Assembly: GCA_963717445.1 (NCBI GenBank) | Contig: OY970334.1 | Coordinates: 2,356,001 to 2,420,000, forward strand | Reading direction: 5' to 3' | DNA length: 64,000 bases | Source: JAGVPT01 sp963717445 | GTDB lineage: Bacteria; Bacteroidota; Ignavibacteria; UBA10030; UBA8401 | Shown: in pieces, positions 61,507 to 64,000 of the stretch | Layout of the letters: each line of letters opens with the position of its first letter | Numbering within the stretch: the stretch's first letter is position 1 | Program-made: the position numbers and the translations under genes | The notes under the pieces: model-generated | Told to the model about the DNA's origin: nothing | What the model saw: only the letters and a program-made list of their open reading frames with translations | Database searches by the model: none

Positions 61507-61986
61507 CTTCTTTCTCTGATGCCAGAGAAAGAAGCAAAGTCCCGCCGTACGGGATCCCGCCTTTCATATTTTTGGAAAGCGGGAAGAGCTTCTCAGAATC
61601 GGAACCCGCGCGATGTTTCCCACCACACATGCCGAAGAAAACGGCTTACCCATGTCATTCCGTCATCGAGCCGTTTTCTTAACGCACGCATCGCTTCCTC
61701 GGCACACCACCACCGATTCCGAGCCTATGATTACAGCATTTGTTGGACCAAATCGAAATCGTGAGTGCGCGCGGGGATAGGATTCAATCGAAGGGTTTCA
61801 ATTTCGGCGTTAGAGCACAATCTTGGAATGTTCAACAATCATTTATCGCCGAAATTGACGGTATGTGCGGTTGAGATTGAATCCGCGCGTTACGATTTCG
61901 AAAGATTTCTCCCGCTCCAAAAATAAAAATAGGCGGGATGCCGTAAAGCGGCATTTGGTTACTTTCTTTCTTGGAAAGAAAGTAAC
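61507..61986. mobile_element. Roughly 480 bp long inverted-repeat element with paired hairpins
   Basis: The left end (61507-61640) and the reverse complement of the right end (about 61855-61986) align over roughly 130 bp. Each end carries an outer hairpin (CTTCTTTCTCTG/CAGAGAAAGAAG left; GTTACTTTCTTTC/GAAAGAAAGTAAC right), then a small hairpin whose stem differs but stays paired (TCCCG/CGGGA against TGCCG/CGGCA), then ATCCCGCCT and TATTTTTGGA. The centre has more palindromes: AAGAAAACGGCT/AGCCGTTTTCTT, CAATTTCGGCG/CGCCGAAATTG and GGATTCAATC/GATTGAATCC. I see no convincing ORF. MITE-like or a large folded RNA; 61987-62133 shows nothing else. Confidence 0.7.
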
Positions 61987-62133
61987 AATGTCAAGCCAAT
62001 CGCATTATTCTCAAAATGAGTCACTACTAATCGCAGCTCATACTTGACAAACAAAATCCTTTTCGTCAATTTCATAGTGACAGGTTTATGGAGTTTCTTG
62101 CTCATTGCTCTGGGAGACTAACTCACAAACGCC

Positions 62134-62319
62134 TTATTGGGCAAAGTTCTTTCTAAGGACATCAATTAACAATTCTTTCAATCTCGGCACACAGGATTCA
62201 ATATCGCTTGTACAATATTCATCGTACATACATACGCCAAAGGCACTGCCAATAAACTCCTGTAATTCTTCATCCGTTGGCAGAGAATAGGGAATCATTA
62301 TGTCGGCAAAATTATCCAA
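62134..62319 (-). CDS. Possible small acidic protein divergent to the HEPN-like gene
   Basis: A 61-residue frame starting with TTG at 62319 (or MIPYSLPTDEE from an inner ATG). Its composition is protein-like: acidic and helical, with TDEELQEFIGSAFGV and CVPRLKELLIDVLRK. It overlaps the divergent HEPN-like gene by 20 bp and has no clear Shine-Dalgarno. It may be a remnant or a small regulator; not recognised. Confidence 0.4.
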   Translation of the reverse strand: MDNFADIMIPYSLPTDEELQEFIGSAFGVCMYDEYCTSDIESCVPRLKELLIDVLRKNFAQ

Positions 62320-62914
62320 GGCGGAGTTCCATCAAAAACTTGGTGAAATTGTAGTTAAATTCGGGGAATTAGAGCATTGGCTTGAAAATTTTATTTGGGA
62401 AATATTGTGTACTGACTGGGGATCAGAACTTTGCGTTACTGCTGGACTTAGCATGATGGAACTCGCTGACTTATTTTGTTCCTTATATATGTACCGCATA
62501 GAAGATGCCGTCTCTACTTTCCCAGAACTACAAGAGCGATGCAAAAAACTATATGGGCACATTCAGGATATTAATCGAGATAGAAACGAATATCTGCATT
62601 CGCGTTATACTGTTGACCAACTCCTGAGTGGTGAACTCCATTCTGAAAGAAGAAAACTCGCCAAGCGAGGTGGAGTATTAAAAATCTTCTTTCAAACGCA
62701 TCCTTTTGATGACCTTGCCAAATATTCATCCGAAATAACTAAGACAAGGTTTGAATTAATCAAACTTATGAACGATTCCCGTACTATACTCCATGAACAC
62801 CGACTAAAAAATCTTAATCGTGATTACATGCAAACCATTCCACCAAACGAAAAACATGAAAAAAACAAAACTCCCAAAAGCAAAAGCGTGAAAAGCCTCT
62901 CAAGCTTGAAATGA
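62300..62914 (+). CDS. HEPN-like domain protein
   Basis: 204 residues, largely helical, with a basic tail (KHEKNKTPKSKSVK). The segment INRDRNEYLHSRY contains R-x4-H (RNEYLH), the active-site pattern of HEPN ribonucleases, preceded by helices as in Abi/MNT-HEPN and RiboL-PSP proteins. AGGGA lies 7 bp before the ATG. Codons are more AT-rich than in neighbouring core genes, which fits horizontal acquisition. Its stop overlaps the start of a 19-codon ORF (ATGA). I do not recognise a named family; toxin or abortive-infection nuclease is an inference from the motif. Confidence 0.65.
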   Translation: MSAKLSKAEFHQKLGEIVVKFGELEHWLENFIWEILCTDWGSELCVTAGLSMMELADLFCSLYMYRIEDAVSTFPELQERCKKLYGHIQDINRDRNEYLHSRYTVDQLLSGELHSERRKLAKRGGVLKIFFQTHPFDDLAKYSSEITKTRFELIKLMNDSRTILHEHRLKNLNRDYMQTIPPNEKHEKNKTPKSKSVKSLSSLK

Positions 62915-62970
62915 GCTTTGATGAAGCGATAAGACGCATCGTGCGTGTTAAACCGATGAAGAAAAAATAA
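62911..62970 (+). CDS. Tiny coupled ORF, 19 residues
   Basis: MSFDEAIRRIVRVKPMKKK, starting at an ATGA overlap with the HEPN-like stop and ending 9 bp before the next ATG. A short amphipathic helix followed by a Lys-rich end. The next gene's Shine-Dalgarno (AAGGAGG, 62969-62975) overlaps its stop, so all three frames look translationally chained. It could be a leader peptide, a small partner or the lost tail of the upstream gene. Confidence 0.45.
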   Translation: MSFDEAIRRIVRVKPMKKK

Positions 62971-62979
62971 GGAGGTTTT

Positions 62980-63243
62980 ATGCCAGACCGTACGCATGAA
63001 AAATTCCTGCATAGTATCTATGCACCAAATGAAAAAGACCCGTCAGCTATTCGTTTCCATTTAATCCGATGTCAAACATGTAAACAGATTCTTCATATTT
63101 CGCCCGTTGAAAGTTCTCTTGCTCGTCTTGTAAACACGGCACATGACACTTACAAAGCCATGCAGGCATTGCAACAAATTGTGAATGGTGCTACTGCCGA
63201 CCTTAAACAAGTAATTATTCAGGAATCGGCAAAACACAATTAA
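62980..63243 (+). CDS. Small protein of unknown function
   Basis: 87 residues with an ideal AAGGAGG Shine-Dalgarno at 62969-62975. It contains one CxxC (CQTCKQILHISP) and a helical C-terminal half (TYKAMQALQQIVNGATADLKQVI). Not recognised. It follows the HEPN-like gene and the 19-codon ORF, and ends overlapping a convergent 44-codon ORF by four bases. Confidence 0.65.
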   Translation: MPDRTHEKFLHSIYAPNEKDPSAIRFHLIRCQTCKQILHISPVESSLARLVNTAHDTYKAMQALQQIVNGATADLKQVIIQESAKHN

Positions 63244-63374
63244 CCCCTAACCACCGACCGCTCTTTCAATAACCTTTCAATCAGGACAAGAAGTTGTTCT
63301 GTTTCGTGGAAGCTTAGTCCCTTGAACTGTTTTAGTACTCCGTCAATAATCCCCTTTTCCCTCTTTTCGGTCAT
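63240..63374 (-). CDS. Possible 44-residue helical protein
   Basis: The frame begins MTEKREKGIIDGVLKQFKGL and ends with an amphipathic helix (FHETEQLLVLIERLLKER). AAAGG lies 6 bp before its ATG. It is convergent with the 87-residue gene. The remainder of the gap to mraZ (63375-63579) holds only the promoter region described below. Confidence 0.45.
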   Translation of the reverse strand: MTEKREKGIIDGVLKQFKGLSFHETEQLLVLIERLLKERSVVRG

Positions 63375-63466
63375 CTTTTGCCTTTCTGAGCCAAGTAATA
63401 ATCACCAATTATTCGGTAACCTCCGTCACACTCCTCAAAAACCCCTCAATTTTCTTTAGTTTTCAC

Positions 63467-63494
63467 TTGACTTTAAGTCTTAAATCCATAAATT
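63467..63494 (+). promoter_or_regulatory. Candidate promoter of mraZ
   Basis: TTGACT (63467-63472) and, 16 bp on, TAAATT (63489-63494). It lies just upstream of the GTGGG boxes, so MraZ bound there would sit in the early transcribed region. Confidence 0.35.
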
Positions 63495-63505
63495 TCGTGC
63501 ATCAT

Positions 63506-63522
63506 AGTGGGTAAAAGTGGGG
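63506..63522 (+). promoter_or_regulatory. Probable MraZ operator (10-bp-spaced GTGGG repeats)
   Basis: AGTGGG at 63506-63511 and AGTGGG at 63516-63521 repeat with a 10 bp step, the geometry of TGGG boxes bound by MraZ upstream of its own operon. A further TGTGGG lies at 63569-63574, just before the start codon. Confidence 0.6.
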
Positions 63523-63579
63523 AATTTAGCTTATCAAATCATGTTGTTTTAGAGGGTTTTTTGAAAGCTGTGGGTTCTT

Positions 63580-64000
63580 ATGTCGTCGTTTAAAGGTTCA
63601 TATTCGTACTCTGTTGACAGCAAAGGAAGGATAAATATTCCTGCGAAAATGCGGAAAAATCTTTCCCCGGAAGCAAATGACCTTTTTATCATCACACGAG
63701 GGTTTGAAACATGCCTATTTTTGTACCCTAACGATGAATGGATTAAGGTCGAACATTCGTTGCGCCAGCTTTCTCCTGCAGACCCCAGGCATCGGTACGT
63801 CACCCGGACCCTTTTACAGTATGCTACTGAAAGCCAGCTTGACGGACAATTCCGGATCGTTATCCCAAAGGAGCTTCTGCAGTTTGCAAAAATTGAAAAC
63901 GAAGTTTTGATACTTGGAATGCTCGAACGTATCGAGGTTTGGGATCCGAAGGTTTACAATGAATATATGACGGCGCAATCGCAGAACGAGAGTTATGAAA
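63580..64000 (+). CDS. mraZ: Division/cell-wall cluster regulator MraZ, truncated by window end
   Basis: 140 codons are visible and no stop is reached. Two AbrB-like repeats: the first with SVDSKGRINIPAKMRKNLSPE, the second with QLDGQFRIVIPKELLQFAKIENEV, each holding the DxxGR-type motif (second as DGQFR). ERIEVWDP follows, typical of MraZ. It represses its own operon, usually mraZ-mraW-ftsL-ftsI-mur genes, so the dcw cluster should continue beyond the window. Confidence 0.96.
   Translation, partial: MSSFKGSYSYSVDSKGRINIPAKMRKNLSPEANDLFIITRGFETCLFLYPNDEWIKVEHSLRQLSPADPRHRYVTRTLLQYATESQLDGQFRIVIPKELLQFAKIENEVLILGMLERIEVWDPKVYNEYMTAQSQNESYE

Noticed and set aside
61492..62047. Plus-strand frames of 60-90 codons inside the inverted-repeat element
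   Set aside because: They follow the palindromes, have unusual composition and lack ribosome binding sites.
62105..62290. 61-codon plus-strand frame before the HEPN-like gene
   Set aside because: Less protein-like than the opposite strand and without a ribosome binding site.

Overview
The window looks like chromosomal DNA of a Gram-negative member of the FCB group, most likely an Ignavibacteria/Chlorobi-type or related Bacteroidota lineage. The subtilisin-like protease ends in a type IX secretion sorting domain of the 'YQNFPNPFN ... LKVYDVLGREVATLVN' type. There is an LptE lipoprotein and a TPR lipoprotein/DUF4292/EnvC-type trio as found in this group, and there are several large secreted proteins with FlgD-like or T9SS-like tails. 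Almost everything is core or housekeeping sequence. I see no phage, rRNA, tRNA, CRISPR or complete insertion sequence.

Layout. 0-5 kb, minus strand: a leftward run yicC, gmk, rpoZ, coaBC, udg (family 4) and dnaB, the last cut by the window edge. 5-15 kb, plus strand: rqcH, a receiver plus H-box fusion, a DinB/YfiT protein, an SDR, a CoA-type Nudix hydrolase, a three-gene parvulin cluster ending in surA, then rpsT. 15-36 kb, mostly minus strand: a frameshifted TPR gene, a processive GT2, lptE, a sigma-54 activator, a SPOR protein, miaB, (plus: pta), DUF2911, DUF423, then a VWA / subtilase / MoxR group and a tightly packed three-gene exopolysaccharide-type operon (GT2 synthase, 1317-residue deacetylase/hydrolase-like fusion, UDP-GlcNAc 2-epimerase). 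36-61 kb, mostly plus strand: a repeat-plus-receiver protein, a lamin-tail protein, glnD, murI, (minus: a GNAT gene), TPR lipoprotein, DUF4292, EnvC-like, (minus: CE2-type esterase), lon, dnaX, a secreted protein commonly named 'asparagine synthetase B', mfd (frameshifted) and a HAD phosphatase. 61.4-63.4 kb is the only clearly accessory stretch: a roughly 480 bp long-inverted-repeat element followed by a HEPN-like gene with very small neighbouring ORFs. The window closes with mraZ, the expected first gene of the division/cell-wall cluster, preceded by 10-bp-spaced GTGGG boxes.

Outside the genes, the window is rich in structured repeats: a 126-128 bp inverted-repeat element in three copies plus a divergent fourth, a REPIN-like element, a second MITE-like inverted repeat upstream of lon, a nearly identical AT-rich leader in front of both dnaB and dnaX, and two perfect inverted DnaA boxes between yicC and rqcH. 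The dnaX gene carries an A10 run placed where both alternative frames stop quickly, which suggests that it makes a short gamma form. Two genes (TPR, mfd) are split by single +1 shifts, which may be real lesions, recoding or assembly errors.
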